In this document: positions 26,473-35,199 of the stretch, one piece after another
Layout of the letters: the number at the start of each line of letters is the position of its first letter
Numbering within the stretch: the stretch's first letter is position 1
Source: Kineococcus aurantiacus
GTDB lineage: Bacteria > Actinomycetota > Actinomycetes > Actinomycetales > Kineococcaceae
Length of the DNA: 64,000 nucleotides
Reading direction: 5' to 3'
NCBI RefSeq assembly: GCF_013409345.1
Contig: NZ_JACCBB010000001.1
Location: 1,922,001 to 1,986,000 of the forward strand
The notes under the pieces: generated by a model
Told to the model about the DNA's origin: nothing
What the model saw: the letters and a program-made list of their open reading frames with translations, nothing else
The model's database searches: none
Made by a program: the position numbers and the translations under genes

Positions 26473-27309
26473 GTGCGGGCACCCGAGCTGGACACGCTGC
26501 GCCCCGGCGACTTCGTCAAGGTCCGGGGCAGCTCCAGCCCCCTGCACAACGGCGGCCGGGCCGTCGTCGTCGCCGTCCACCGCGACGGCCCCCCGTGGCG
26601 CGTCGTCGCCCTCGACGTGCGGTACTCCGCGCGCGGCGCGGCCGTGCGCGTGGAGATGACCGACAGCGGCGAGCTGGCCCGGTGGGAGACGCCGTGGGTC
26701 CCGGCGCACACCGTGGAGGACGCACCGGAGCGCCACGAGCTCCTGGCCCCCGGCACCGCGCACGTCGAGACCCGCGGCTCCCGCCGCACCCTGCTCGCCG
26801 CCGGGCTCGTGGTGCTCGCCGTCGTGGCCGGTCTGGGCACGTGGGCGCACCGCGGCGGCGGGCCGGACCCCGACCCCGTCGCCGTCCAGCGCGCCCTGCG
26901 GGAGGGGGCCCGGGGCACCGCGGGCGCCTCGCCGTCGCTGACCGCGACCGCCACCGCGTCCCCGACGGCGGTGGCCGCCACGGCGACGGTCGTGGCGTAC
27001 GCCGCTGGCCCCGTCCCCGTCGTCGCGGGCCCGGAGGGGACCTCGGCCACCCCGCTGGCCGGGGTCGCCGAGGCGCCCGGCTGCCACGACGCCTACGTTG
27101 ACGACCTGTTCTCCCACCTGCCCACGGGGCAGGCCGTCGCCGTCGTGGGCGCCGGCTGGTACCGCACCGACGACGGCCTGGACGTCAACGCCGAGCTCGT
27201 CCGGCGGGGCGTCGCGGTCCCCGTCAGCGCCACGGCCGGGACCTCGGCCACCGACGTGCGGAACTTCGCCGAGCTCACCGAGCTCGCCGCGCACGCCCCG
27301 CGCTGCTGA
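26473..27309 (+). CDS. Membrane-anchored hypothetical protein with possible nuclease-like C-terminal motif
   Basis: 278 residues. The N-terminal 95 residues form a beta-rich domain (LRPGDFVKVRGSSSPLHNGGRAVVV, WRVVALDVRYSARGAAV). A single transmembrane helix follows (TLLAAGLVVLAVVAGLGTWA), then an Ala/Thr-rich linker and a C-terminal domain with two cysteines (GCHDAYVDDLF and HAPRC). In it, AVVGAGWYRTDDGLDVNAELVRRGVAVPV is reminiscent of the end of staphylococcal-nuclease-like domains, but the catalytic Arg/Glu set is not evident. GTG 26473 has no clear SD. The 3' end overlaps the convergent glycosyltransferase gene by 35 bp. Confidence 0.6.
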   Translation: MRAPELDTLRPGDFVKVRGSSSPLHNGGRAVVVAVHRDGPPWRVVALDVRYSARGAAVRVEMTDSGELARWETPWVPAHTVEDAPERHELLAPGTAHVETRGSRRTLLAAGLVVLAVVAGLGTWAHRGGGPDPDPVAVQRALREGARGTAGASPSLTATATASPTAVAATATVVAYAAGPVPVVAGPEGTSATPLAGVAEAPGCHDAYVDDLFSHLPTGQAVAVVGAGWYRTDDGLDVNAELVRRGVAVPVSATAGTSATDVRNFAELTELAAHAPRC

Positions 27310-28474
27310 CCTCCGCGAGCGCCTGCTCGACGCGGGCGACGACGGCGGCGGGCGAGTAGTTCGCCTCGGCGTGGGCGCGGGCGCGGGCCGCCAGCCCGCC
27401 CCGCAGCGCCAGCCCCCGCGAGATCGCCGCGGCCAGGTCGGCCGGGGCCGTGGAGGCCGCGACGGTCCGCGGGTCCAGGGACCCCGCCACCTCGGGGTTG
27501 GCCCCCACGGGGGTCGCGACGACCGGCAGGCCGCTGGCGAACGCCTCGACGGTGACGATCCCGAACCCCTCCATCTCCAGGGTGGGCAGGACGAACAGGT
27601 CCGCCGCGCGGTACAGCTCCGGCAGGTCCTCCTCGGCGACGAACCCGGGGAAGTCGACGGGCAGGCCGAGGCGCTCGGCGCGGGCGCGCAGCTGCGGGCC
27701 CAGGTACCCGGTCCCGCCGACGACGAGCCGGGCCCGGGGGTGCTCGGCCACGACCGCGCCGAACGCGTCGAGGAGGTTCTCCAGCCCCATGCGCCGCACG
27801 AGCCGGCGCACCGTGAGCAGCACCGGGTCGCCCGTGACCCCCAGCCGCGCGCGGTCGCCGGGGCCGGGGGCGAAGCGGTCGAGGTCGACGGCCAGCGGCA
27901 CCACGTCCACGCGGGCCCGGGCCGTGGGGTGGACCCGCTGCAGCAGCCGGCGCACGTACCAGCTCGTCGCCAGCGTGCGGGCGGTGCCGTCGACCGCCGC
28001 CAGCTCGGCGCGGCGGGTGAGGTCGGCGACGACCCCGCCGGCGGCGCGGGCCAGCGGGTACTTCCCGCCCGCGGCGTCGAGCTGGACCTCCAGCGAGGAC
28101 GGGGCGTGGAAGCGCAGGACGGTGCGGGACCCCAGCCCGGCGCGGACCGCGGCCGCGGCGTGGAACGTGGAGTGCACGTACAGCGCGTCGAAGCGTTCGC
28201 GGGCGTCCAGGGAGCGCAACCAGCCGGGCACCCGCAGCAGGGTCGCGGCGGGGTGGGCGTAGTAGGCGCGGCTGCCGCGCGCGGGGGCGGGGTGGCGCAG
28301 CAGCCGGTACCCGGGGCGCTGCTCGGCGAGGGGGGCGTCGCGGTCGTGGCGGCGGACGAGGACGGTGACGTCGTGGCCGCGGCGGGCCAGCTCGTCGACC
28401 TCGACGAGCACGGAGCTGGCGACGCCGCCGCGGTGCTCGGGCGGGACCCCGTCGGTGATCACGAGCAGGCGCAC
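27275..28474 (-). CDS. Glycosyltransferase family 4 (GT-B fold)
   Basis: 399 residues. The N-terminal acceptor domain begins VRLLVITDGVPPEHRGGVAS, with the glycine-rich loop. The C-terminal donor domain has VLLTVRRLVRRMGLENLLDAF, RLVVGGTGYLGPQLRARA and the GT4 nucleotide-sugar motif ADLFVLPTLEMEGFGIVTVEAFASGLPVVAT, with the conserved E-x7-E pair. It transfers a sugar from an NDP-sugar, likely to a lipid- or glycan-linked acceptor. It may serve surface polysaccharide assembly. The start GTG 28474 is set by homology; no SD is visible. The last 35 bp overlap the convergent upstream gene. Confidence 0.88.
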   Translation of the reverse strand: MRLLVITDGVPPEHRGGVASSVLVEVDELARRGHDVTVLVRRHDRDAPLAEQRPGYRLLRHPAPARGSRAYYAHPAATLLRVPGWLRSLDARERFDALYVHSTFHAAAAVRAGLGSRTVLRFHAPSSLEVQLDAAGGKYPLARAAGGVVADLTRRAELAAVDGTARTLATSWYVRRLLQRVHPTARARVDVVPLAVDLDRFAPGPGDRARLGVTGDPVLLTVRRLVRRMGLENLLDAFGAVVAEHPRARLVVGGTGYLGPQLRARAERLGLPVDFPGFVAEEDLPELYRAADLFVLPTLEMEGFGIVTVEAFASGLPVVATPVGANPEVAGSLDPRTVAASTAPADLAAAISRGLALRGGLAARARAHAEANYSPAAVVARVEQALAEVSSAGRARRAR

Positions 28475-28577
28475 GGGAGGGAGCCTGCCAGACGCCCCGC
28501 CCGACGCCCCGCCCCGACGCTCCCCCCGGACGGCCCCCCGCGGATTGGCCTTCCCGTCACCCGTCGGAGATGCTGTC

Positions 28578-29771
28578 GTGGTGGAGCCGTCACCGATGCA
28601 GGACCTGCGGGTGCTGCCCGACGGCACCGGGGTCGACGACCTCCTGCCGCGGGCCCTGCGCGCCGTCCAGCAGGCCGTCTGCATCTCGGACGTGTCGCTG
28701 CCCGACCAGCCCGTCGTGTGGGCCAACGGCGCCTTCACCGCCGAGACCGGCTACCCGCTGTCCGAGGTCGTGGGCCGCAACTGCCGCTTCCTGCAGGAGG
28801 GCCTGGCCGAGCGCGGGCTGGACACCCGCGGCCCCGCCGCCCGCATCCGCCGCCTCGTCGAGCAGGGGCTGGCCGGCACGGTGCTCATCCCGAACCGCCG
28901 CCGGGACGGGACGGTCTTCGTCAACGAGCTGTCGCTGTCCCCGCTGCCCGGCCCGGACGGTCGGGTGCGGTTCTACGTGGCCGTCCAGCGCGACGTCACG
29001 GCCCGCACGCAGGCCGAGAGCGCCCGGGACACCGCCCACCGCGAGGCCGCCGCGCTCAGCGACCAGCTGCAGCGCCAGCTCGTGCCGACGGTCCTGCCGC
29101 CGGTCCCGGGCCTGCAGGTCGCGGTCCGCTACCAGCCCGCGACCCGCCCGGACGGGTCCCGCGGGGAGGTCAGCGGCGACTTCTACGACGTGGTGCCCCG
29201 CTCCGACGGCCGGGCCCTGGCCGTCATCGGGGACGTCTCGGGCCGGGGCCCGCGGGCCGCGGCGACGACGGCCGCGCTGCGGTGGGCGGTGCGCGGGGCC
29301 GCGGGGTTCACCGACCGGCCCGCGCAGGTCCTCCAGCACGTCGCCGGCGCCGTCCACGACGCCCTCGACGACCGGTTCGGCACGGTCGCCCTCGCCGGGT
29401 ACGACCCCCTCGCCGACCACGTGACCGTCTCCCTCGCCGGCCACCCGCAGCTGGTGCTGCTGCCCGCGCGGGGGCCGAAGCGGTTCGTCGGCCACCCCGG
29501 GACGCTGCTGGGACCGTTCGGCCGCGTCGACGTGCTCGACCAGTCCGTCCCGTTCGGGCCCGGGGACTGCCTGCTCCTCTACACCGACGGCGTGACGGAG
29601 GCGCAGTCCCCCGAGCGGGACCTGCTCGGGGAGGAGGCGCTGCTGGCCGCGCTGGAGGGTCCCGGCGACCCCGAGGTCCTCGCCGACACCGTCCTGCGGG
29701 TCGTCACCGAGCACGTCCGCGGCGGCCCGACCGACGACCTGACGCTCATGGTGCTGCGACGCCTGGGCTGA
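28578..29771 (+). CDS. LOV domain-PP2C (SpoIIE-type) phosphatase
   Basis: 397 residues. The N-terminal LOV photosensor (about 20-135) carries the flavin-adduct motif VVGRNCRFLQEG with the photoactive Cys at about residue 69, and a conserved RRDGTVFVNELSLSPL. A helical linker (ARTQAESARDTAHREAA) leads to a PP2C domain: GEVSGDFYDVVPRSDG, VIGDVSGRGPRAAATTAAL, LLLYTDGVTEAQSPE and DDLTLMVLRRLG. Blue light would form the FMN-Cys adduct and change phosphatase activity towards an anti-anti-sigma factor. That output is inferred from other LOV-PP2C proteins. Starts at GTG 28578 or 28581 are both possible. The end overlaps the convergent ROK gene by 26 bp. Confidence 0.9.
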   Translation: MVEPSPMQDLRVLPDGTGVDDLLPRALRAVQQAVCISDVSLPDQPVVWANGAFTAETGYPLSEVVGRNCRFLQEGLAERGLDTRGPAARIRRLVEQGLAGTVLIPNRRRDGTVFVNELSLSPLPGPDGRVRFYVAVQRDVTARTQAESARDTAHREAAALSDQLQRQLVPTVLPPVPGLQVAVRYQPATRPDGSRGEVSGDFYDVVPRSDGRALAVIGDVSGRGPRAAATTAALRWAVRGAAGFTDRPAQVLQHVAGAVHDALDDRFGTVALAGYDPLADHVTVSLAGHPQLVLLPARGPKRFVGHPGTLLGPFGRVDVLDQSVPFGPGDCLLLYTDGVTEAQSPERDLLGEEALLAALEGPGDPEVLADTVLRVVTEHVRGGPTDDLTLMVLRRLG

Positions 29772-30708
29772 GGGGGACGCCGGGACCGAGGGGGAAACGC
29801 AGGTCGGGCGCGATCCCGACCCGCTCGAACGCCAGCAGCGCGGCCCCCACCCGCCCGGCCTCGGTGCCCCAGCGCGCGGTCCGCAGCGGGGGCGGCTCCC
29901 GCCAGGCCAGCAGCGACCGCAGCCGCACCTCGAGGGGTTCGAGCAGCAGGGGGCCGGCCGCCGAGACGCCCCCGCCGAGGACGACCTCGGCGGGGTCCAG
30001 CAGCACCGTGAGCCCCTGCAGCCCCAGCGCGAGGGCGTGGACGGCCTCGGCCCAGACCTGCCGGGCCAGCGCGTCGGTGCCCAGCCGGCCGACGACCTCC
30101 GCCGTGGAGGCGGCCCGGCCCCCGCGGGCCAGGTAGCGGCGCAGCACCGCGGCCCCCGCCGCGTACGCCTCGACGCAGCCGCGCTGCCCGCACGGGCACA
30201 GCTCGCCGTCGGGGTGGACGACGACGTGCCCGAACTCCCCGGCCGCACCGGAGACGCCCGCGACGGCGACACCGCCCACGACGAGGGCGGCGGAGATCCC
30301 GGTCCCGATGGGGACGAAGACGAAGTTGCCGCGCGTGCCGGAGACGAGCTGCTCGGCGCGCCCGGCCGCCCGCCCGTCGTGCCCGACCGCCACGGGCAGC
30401 CCCGTCGCCTCCTCCAGCAGCCGCCGCAGCCCGAGGTCGCGCCAGCCGAGGTTGGAGGCGTAGACGACGGTCCCGCTGGCCTCGTCGACGGTGCCGGGCG
30501 TGCCGACCCCGACCGCCACGGGCCGCTCGGGCCCGGCCGCGGCGGCCAGCGCGGCCAGGTCGGCCAGCAGGTCGCGCAGGTTGTCCACGACGGGGCGGCC
30601 ACCGGCGCGGCTGGGCCGGTCCCGCACGGCGACCGTGTGCCCGCGGGCGTCGACGACGGCCCCCTTCAGACCGGTCCCGCCGACGTCGACGGCCAGCACG
30701 GAACTCAC
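29746..30708 (-). CDS. ROK family sugar kinase (glucokinase-like)
   Basis: 320 residues. It starts VSSVLAVDVGGTGLKGAVVD, the phosphate-1 loop. It has GVGTPGTVDEASGTV, NFVFVPIGTGISAALVVGG, the sugar-binding E in GEFGHVVVHPDG and the ROK zinc-type motif CPCGQRGCVEAYAAG. A late VVLGGGVSAAG closes the ATP site. It most likely phosphorylates glucose or a related hexose with ATP or polyphosphate. GAGGGG lies 6 nt before the GTG start; longer in-frame options add a low-complexity extension. It is not linked to a transporter here. Confidence 0.9.
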   Translation of the reverse strand: MSSVLAVDVGGTGLKGAVVDARGHTVAVRDRPSRAGGRPVVDNLRDLLADLAALAAAAGPERPVAVGVGTPGTVDEASGTVVYASNLGWRDLGLRRLLEEATGLPVAVGHDGRAAGRAEQLVSGTRGNFVFVPIGTGISAALVVGGVAVAGVSGAAGEFGHVVVHPDGELCPCGQRGCVEAYAAGAAVLRRYLARGGRAASTAEVVGRLGTDALARQVWAEAVHALALGLQGLTVLLDPAEVVLGGGVSAAGPLLLEPLEVRLRSLLAWREPPPLRTARWGTEAGRVGAALLAFERVGIAPDLRFPLGPGVPLSPGVAAP

Positions 30709-30740
30709 GGGGCGCCCCTCACGCGGTGACCCTAGCCCGG

Positions 30741-30751
30741 GAACGGGTGAA
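30741..30751 (+). promoter_or_regulatory. Shared upstream motif GAACGGGTGAA, copy 1
   Basis: The 11-mer lies 94 bp upstream of the EAL-DICT-LOV-GGDEF gene. Exact copies occur upstream of the cell-wall-binding protein gene (40609) and of the tiny peptide genes (42455). The binding factor is unknown. Confidence 0.4.
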
Positions 30752-30845
30752 CCGCCCCCGCCGTCGCCGGGCGTGGGGCAGGCTGGTGCCCGATCCTGGG
30801 ACGGGGCTTCAGGACGGGGTCCCGGATGCCGAAGGAGGAGCCGTG

Positions 30846-33071
30846 ATGACGGGCTCAACCATCCTCGACGTCCTCCGGGCCGGGTCGGTCCGCAGCCACT
30901 TCCAGCCCATCGTGGACCTCGACTCCGGCGCCGTCGTCGCGTACGAGGCCCTCGCGCGGGGGCCGCAGGGGCCGCTGCACCGCCCGGACCACCTGTTCGC
31001 CGCCGCCCGCGCGGAGGGCGTGCTGGCCGAGCTGGACCACGCCTGCCGGGCCGCGGCGCTGCAGGGCGCCGTCGAGCACGGCCTCGTCGCCCCGCTGACG
31101 CTGTTCGTCAACGTCGAGCCCGAGATCCTCGACTCCGCGCCGCTGACCGAGCTCGTCAAGCTCGCCGACGGGGCCCCGGGGGGCCTGCGCGTCGTGGTCG
31201 AGATGACCGAGCGGGCGCTGGCGGCCCGGCCCGCGGAGCTGCTGCGCACCGTGGAGCGCATCCGGGAGATCGGGTGGGCCGTCGCCCTCGACGACGTCGG
31301 CGCGGACGCGATGTCGCTGGCCTTCATGCCGCTGCTGCGCCCGGACGTCGTCAAGCTCGACCTGCGCCTCGTGCAGGACCGTCCCGGCCCGGCCGTCGCG
31401 CAGATCATGAACGCCGTCAACGCCTACGCCGAGGAGTCCGGCGCGCTCGTGCTCGCCGAGGGCATCGAGGACGAGGCGCACCTGCTGATGGCCCGCGCGC
31501 TCGGCGCGCAGCTGGGCCAGGGCTGGTTGTTCGGCCGTCCCGCGGCCCCTCCCGCGCGGCCGGTCGCGGTGGCCGCGCTGCCCCTGCCGCCGGCCCCCGC
31601 CGTCCCCGGGCTGTCGGCGTCCTCGCCGTTCGCGGCGCTGCCGGCCGGCACCAAGCTGCGGCGCGCGCCCAAGGCCCTGCTCATCGAGCTGAGCAAGCAG
31701 CTGGAGCGGGAGGCCGCGCGCCTGGGCGACACGTGCGTCGTCGCCTCGACGTTCCAGGAGGCCCGGCACTTCACCCCGGCCACCCGCAGCCGGTACCGGG
31801 ACCTCGCCGAGCGGGTCGGGTTCGTGTGCGCCCTCGGCGAGGAGCTGGAGGTCACCGTCCCCGGTGTGCGCGGCGCGGCCATCTCGGCCGACGACCCGGT
31901 CCGCGGGGAGTGGGACGTCGTCGTGCTGGCCCCGCACTTCGCGGCCGCCCTGCTGGCCCGCGACCTGGGCGACGCCGGTCCCGAGCGGGAGCGGACGTTC
32001 GAGTACGCCCTGACGTACGAGCGCACGACGGTGGCCGCGGCCGCCCACTCGCTGCTGGCGCGCGTCGTGCCCCGCCGCCCCGAGCCGGTGCTCGCGCGCG
32101 AGCCCGCGGTCCCGGCGGCGGCGCCCGTCCCCCTCCTGCCGGTCCTGTCGGCCACGGATCCCGACGCGTTCCTCGAACGCGCCCTGAGCGCGACGACCAG
32201 CGGGGTCTCGATCGCGGACGTGCTGCGCCCGGACCACCCGCTCGTCTACGTCAACTCCGCGTTCGAGGAGCTGTCGGGGTGGCGCGCCGAGGAGGTCCTG
32301 GGCCGCAACTGCCGGATCCTGCAGGGGCCCGACACCGACCGCGCGACCGTGGACTCCATCCGCGCGGCCATCGACGCCGGGCGGGAGTGGCGGGGTGTGC
32401 TGCTGAACGTGCGCGGCCCCGAGCGGACTCCGTGGTGGAACGAGGTGCACCTGTCCCCCGTGGTGGACGCCTCGGGGCGGGTGGTGCAGTACGTCGGGAT
32501 CCAGAACGACGTCACGGCGCGGGTGCAGGCGCAGCAGGACCTCGCGCGGGAGCGGGAGCGCTCGCGCGAGTACGTGCGCCGCATCGAGGAGTTCGCCTGG
32601 ACCGACCCCCTGACGGGCCTGGCGAACCGGCGGCGCGTCGAGCCCCTCGTCGAGGAGTTCCTGAGCACCCCCGGCCGCACCACGGCGCTGCTGTTCTGCG
32701 ACCTGGACGGGTTCAAGGTGGTGAACGACGCGCTGGGGCACGCGGCCGGTGACGACCTGCTCGTGGAGGTCGCGCAGCGCCTGCGCCGCCACGCGCCCGC
32801 GGGGGCGCTGCTGGCGCGGCTGGGGGGCGACGAGTTCCTCGTCGCGCTGACCGGCGCGGACCTGCAGGCGGTGGCCCACCAGGCCGCCGACCTCGCCGCC
32901 GACCTCGCCGCGCGCATCGCCGACCCCTTCCCGGTGCAGGGCCGGCAGATCTCCGTGGGGGTCAGCGTGGGGGTGGCGCTGGGCGGTCCCGGGGAGTTCT
33001 TCGAGGACCTGCTGCGCAACGCCGACCACGCGATGTACCGGGTCAAGGAGCGCCGCACCGCGGCGGTGTGA
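30846..33071 (+). CDS. EAL-DICT-LOV-GGDEF bifunctional c-di-GMP photoreceptor-type protein
   Basis: 741 residues with an unusual order. An N-terminal EAL domain (about 1-235) has VAYEALARG, NVEPEIL, EMTERAL, LDDVGADAMS, VKLDL, AEGIED and GQGWLFG, so its catalytic residues look intact. A DICT sensory domain follows (about 260-420; KLRRAPKALLIELSKQLE, FQEARHFTPATRSRYRDLA). Next is a LOV domain with LGRNCRILQGPDT and its Cys at about 489. The C-terminal GGDEF domain has FCDLDGFKVVNDALGHAAGD and LARLGGDEF at about 660. It can in principle make and break c-di-GMP under light control. AGGAGG lies 7 nt before ATG 30846; GTG 30843 is an alternative start. Confidence 0.9.
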   Translation: MTGSTILDVLRAGSVRSHFQPIVDLDSGAVVAYEALARGPQGPLHRPDHLFAAARAEGVLAELDHACRAAALQGAVEHGLVAPLTLFVNVEPEILDSAPLTELVKLADGAPGGLRVVVEMTERALAARPAELLRTVERIREIGWAVALDDVGADAMSLAFMPLLRPDVVKLDLRLVQDRPGPAVAQIMNAVNAYAEESGALVLAEGIEDEAHLLMARALGAQLGQGWLFGRPAAPPARPVAVAALPLPPAPAVPGLSASSPFAALPAGTKLRRAPKALLIELSKQLEREAARLGDTCVVASTFQEARHFTPATRSRYRDLAERVGFVCALGEELEVTVPGVRGAAISADDPVRGEWDVVVLAPHFAAALLARDLGDAGPERERTFEYALTYERTTVAAAAHSLLARVVPRRPEPVLAREPAVPAAAPVPLLPVLSATDPDAFLERALSATTSGVSIADVLRPDHPLVYVNSAFEELSGWRAEEVLGRNCRILQGPDTDRATVDSIRAAIDAGREWRGVLLNVRGPERTPWWNEVHLSPVVDASGRVVQYVGIQNDVTARVQAQQDLARERERSREYVRRIEEFAWTDPLTGLANRRRVEPLVEEFLSTPGRTTALLFCDLDGFKVVNDALGHAAGDDLLVEVAQRLRRHAPAGALLARLGGDEFLVALTGADLQAVAHQAADLAADLAARIADPFPVQGRQISVGVSVGVALGGPGEFFEDLLRNADHAMYRVKERRTAAV

Positions 33072-33090
33072 CGCGCCGCGGCGCCCGCGG

Positions 33091-33672
33091 TCACCGCGGG
33101 GCCGGCAGCAGCGCGAGGGCGGCGTCGAGCGTGGCGACCGCCGCGCCGGGGTCGACGCGCGCCAGCACGAACGCGGTGACGACCGAGGACGTGCACAGCG
33201 TCGCGACCGCGTCGGCGTCGCCGGGGGCCCCGGCCGCCCCGAGCGCCGCGGCCCCGCGCCGGAACGCCTCGTGCAGCTCGGCCCGGTAGGCCGCCACGAC
33301 CTCGGCGACGGCGGTGTCGCGGCCCACCGGTGAGGTCGCCGCGTTGAGCAGCAGGCAGCCGCTGCGGGCGGCGGCGCTGCGGCCCGCGAGCGCGGTCCGC
33401 AGCCCGCGCAGGTACTGCGGCAGCGCGTCGGGCGGGACGTCGGGGCCCAGCAGCGGCCGCAGGCGGGGCCGGACGACCTCGTCGAGGTAGCTGTCGACGG
33501 CGGCGTCGAACAGGCCGCGCTTGCTGCCGAACGCGTGGTAGAGGCTGGAGCGCCGGACCCCCGTGGCGTCCTCCAGGTCCGGGACGGAGACGTCCTCGAA
33601 ACCGCGCTGCCAGAACAGCTCCCGAGCCGCGCGCACGACGGCGGCGGTGTCGAAGGTCTGCGTCCTGCCCAT
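33091..33672 (-). CDS. TetR/AcrR family transcriptional regulator
   Basis: 193 residues. The N-terminal helix-turn-helix (TAAVVRAARELFWQRGFEDVSVPDLEDATGVRRSSLYHAFGSKRGLFDAAVDSYL) is typical of TetR regulators, and the C-terminal ligand domain contains a TetR_C-type stretch. It is divergent from the DUF1304 and oxidoreductase genes, with 59 bp between starts, so it very likely controls them. The shared intergenic region contains TATAGT at 33683 and the sequence TGGAACGGTCAT, which could be part of its operator. Confidence 0.88.
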   Translation of the reverse strand: MGRTQTFDTAAVVRAARELFWQRGFEDVSVPDLEDATGVRRSSLYHAFGSKRGLFDAAVDSYLDEVVRPRLRPLLGPDVPPDALPQYLRGLRTALAGRSAAARSGCLLLNAATSPVGRDTAVAEVVAAYRAELHEAFRRGAAALGAAGAPGDADAVATLCTSSVVTAFVLARVDPGAAVATLDAALALLPAPR

Positions 33673-33731
33673 GGCCGTGAGTATAGTGGAACGGTCATCA
33701 CAGAATCTCGCGAACCGCAGGAGCCGCCCCC

Positions 33732-34112
33732 GTGACCGCCGTGGCCCTCGCCGTGACCGCCGTCGCGGCGCTCGTGCACGTGTACGTGTTCGTGCTGGAG
33801 TCGTTCCGGTGGACCGGGCCGCGCGCCGCGCGCGTGTTCGGCCTGGACGCCGCCACCGCCCGGACCACCGCGCCGCTGGCGTTCAACCAGGGTTTCTACA
33901 ACCTGTTCCTGGCCGTCGAGGTCGTCGCCGGGGCCCTCGCCCTGGCCGCGGGGCACCGCACCGCCGGGGCCGTCCTCGTGCTCGCCGGGACCCTGTCGAT
34001 GACCGGCGCCGGGCTGGTGCTCGTCGCCTCCGACCGCTCCAAGGCCCGCGCGGCCCTGGTCCAGGCCGGGCCCGCGCTGCTCGGCGCGGTCCTGCTCGCG
34101 ATCGCCCTCTGA
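33732..34112 (+). CDS. DUF1304 family membrane protein
   Basis: 126 residues with about four transmembrane helices. The DUF1304 signatures VHVYVFVLESFRWTGPRAARVFGL and FNQGFYNLFLAVEVV are clear. The family is of unknown function and often sits beside TetR regulators and NAD(P)H-dependent oxidoreductases, as here. CAGGAG precedes the GTG start. It is the first gene of a two-gene operon, 21 bp ahead of the oxidoreductase. Confidence 0.9.
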   Translation: MTAVALAVTAVAALVHVYVFVLESFRWTGPRAARVFGLDAATARTTAPLAFNQGFYNLFLAVEVVAGALALAAGHRTAGAVLVLAGTLSMTGAGLVLVASDRSKARAALVQAGPALLGAVLLAIAL

Positions 34113-34133
34113 AACCCTCCGAGAGGAAACCCC

Positions 34134-35138
34134 GTGACCACCAGCACCCAGGTCCAGCTCGTCTCCCGCCCCTCCGGGTGGCCGACGCCGGAGGACTTCC
34201 GCACCGTCACCGTCGACCTGCCCGACCTCGGCCCCGACGAGGTCCGCGTGCAGAACGAGTTCGTCTCCGTCGACCCGTACATGCGGGGCCGGATGAACGA
34301 CGCCAAGAGCTACGCCCCGCCCTACGCCCTCGGCGAGACCATGACCGGCGGGGCCGTCGGCCGCGTCACCGCGTCGACCTCCCCGGCGCTGCCCGTCGGT
34401 TCCCTCGTCGTCCACGGCCTCGGCTGGCGCGACGTCGCCCAGGGCCCGGCGGCGCAGTTCCGCCAGGTCGCCGAGGTGCCCGGCGCGCCGAACTCCGTGC
34501 ACCTGGGGATCCTCGGCATGACGGGCCTCACCGCCTACGTCGGCCTCACCGCCATCGCCGGGCTGCGCGAGGGCGAGACCGTGTTCGTCTCCGGCGCCGC
34601 CGGTGCCGTCGGGACCGCCGTCGGCCAGATCGCCCGCCTGCTGGGCGCCGGCCGCGTCCTGGGCTCGGCGGGTTCGGCCGAGAAGGTGGCGCTGCTCACC
34701 GACCGGTACGGCTACGACGCCGCCGTGAACTACAAGGACGCCCCCATCCGCGAGCAGCTGCCCGCCATCGCGCCCGACGGCGTCGACGTGTTCTTCGACA
34801 ACGTCGGCGGCGACCACCTCGAAGCGGCCGTCGACGTGTTCAACCCGCACGGCCGCGCCGCCCTGTGCGGGGCGATCTCCGGCTACAACGACGTCGAGCG
34901 CCCCGCCGGCCCCGACAACCTGTGGCACCTCGTCAGCAAGAAGCTCACCCTGCGCGGGTTCATCGTCGGCGACCACGCCGAGCTGTCCGCCGAGTTCGGG
35001 GAGAAGGTGGCCGGCTGGTTCACCGCCGGTCAGGTCGTCTTCGACGAGACCGTCGTGGACGGGATCGAGAACTCCGTCGAGGCCTTCCTCACGATGATGC
35101 GCGGCGGCAACACCGGCAAGATGGTCGTCCGCGTCTGA
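34134..35138 (+). CDS. Zinc-independent MDR family NADP-dependent oxidoreductase (CurA/leukotriene B4 12-hydroxydehydrogenase-like)
   Basis: 334 residues. N-terminal FVSVDPYMRGRMNDAKSYAPPY is the hallmark of the CurA/LTB4DH-type enoyl reductases, which lack zinc. The Rossmann motif ETVFVSGAAGAVGTAVGQIARLLGA and the cofactor region GSAGSAEKVALLTDRYGYD follow, and FFDNVGGDHLEAAVD is also typical. It probably reduces alpha,beta-unsaturated aldehydes or ketones with NADPH, a detoxification role that suits control by the TetR neighbour. GAGAGGAAA precedes the GTG start. Confidence 0.9.
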   Translation: MTTSTQVQLVSRPSGWPTPEDFRTVTVDLPDLGPDEVRVQNEFVSVDPYMRGRMNDAKSYAPPYALGETMTGGAVGRVTASTSPALPVGSLVVHGLGWRDVAQGPAAQFRQVAEVPGAPNSVHLGILGMTGLTAYVGLTAIAGLREGETVFVSGAAGAVGTAVGQIARLLGAGRVLGSAGSAEKVALLTDRYGYDAAVNYKDAPIREQLPAIAPDGVDVFFDNVGGDHLEAAVDVFNPHGRAALCGAISGYNDVERPAGPDNLWHLVSKKLTLRGFIVGDHAELSAEFGEKVAGWFTAGQVVFDETVVDGIENSVEAFLTMMRGGNTGKMVVRV

Positions 35139-35158
35139 GCCGGCCCGCCGGTCCGGTG

Positions 35159-35192
35159 GCGGCCGGACCCACCCGCGGGTGGGTCCGGCCGC
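35159..35192. terminator. Long perfect palindrome, bidirectional terminator
   Basis: A 34-bp uninterrupted palindrome (arms GCGGCCGGACCCACCCG) lies between the convergent oxidoreductase and Phd-type genes, 21 bp after one stop codon and 8 bp after the other. It is the strongest hairpin in the window. Confidence 0.75.
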
Positions 35193-35199
35193 GCCGGGG

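Noticed and set aside
28470-28485. A further copy of the 13-bp intergenic repeat (GTGATCACGAGCA)
   Set aside because: It lies inside the start of the glycosyltransferase gene, matches only partly and is explained by coding for VITDG.
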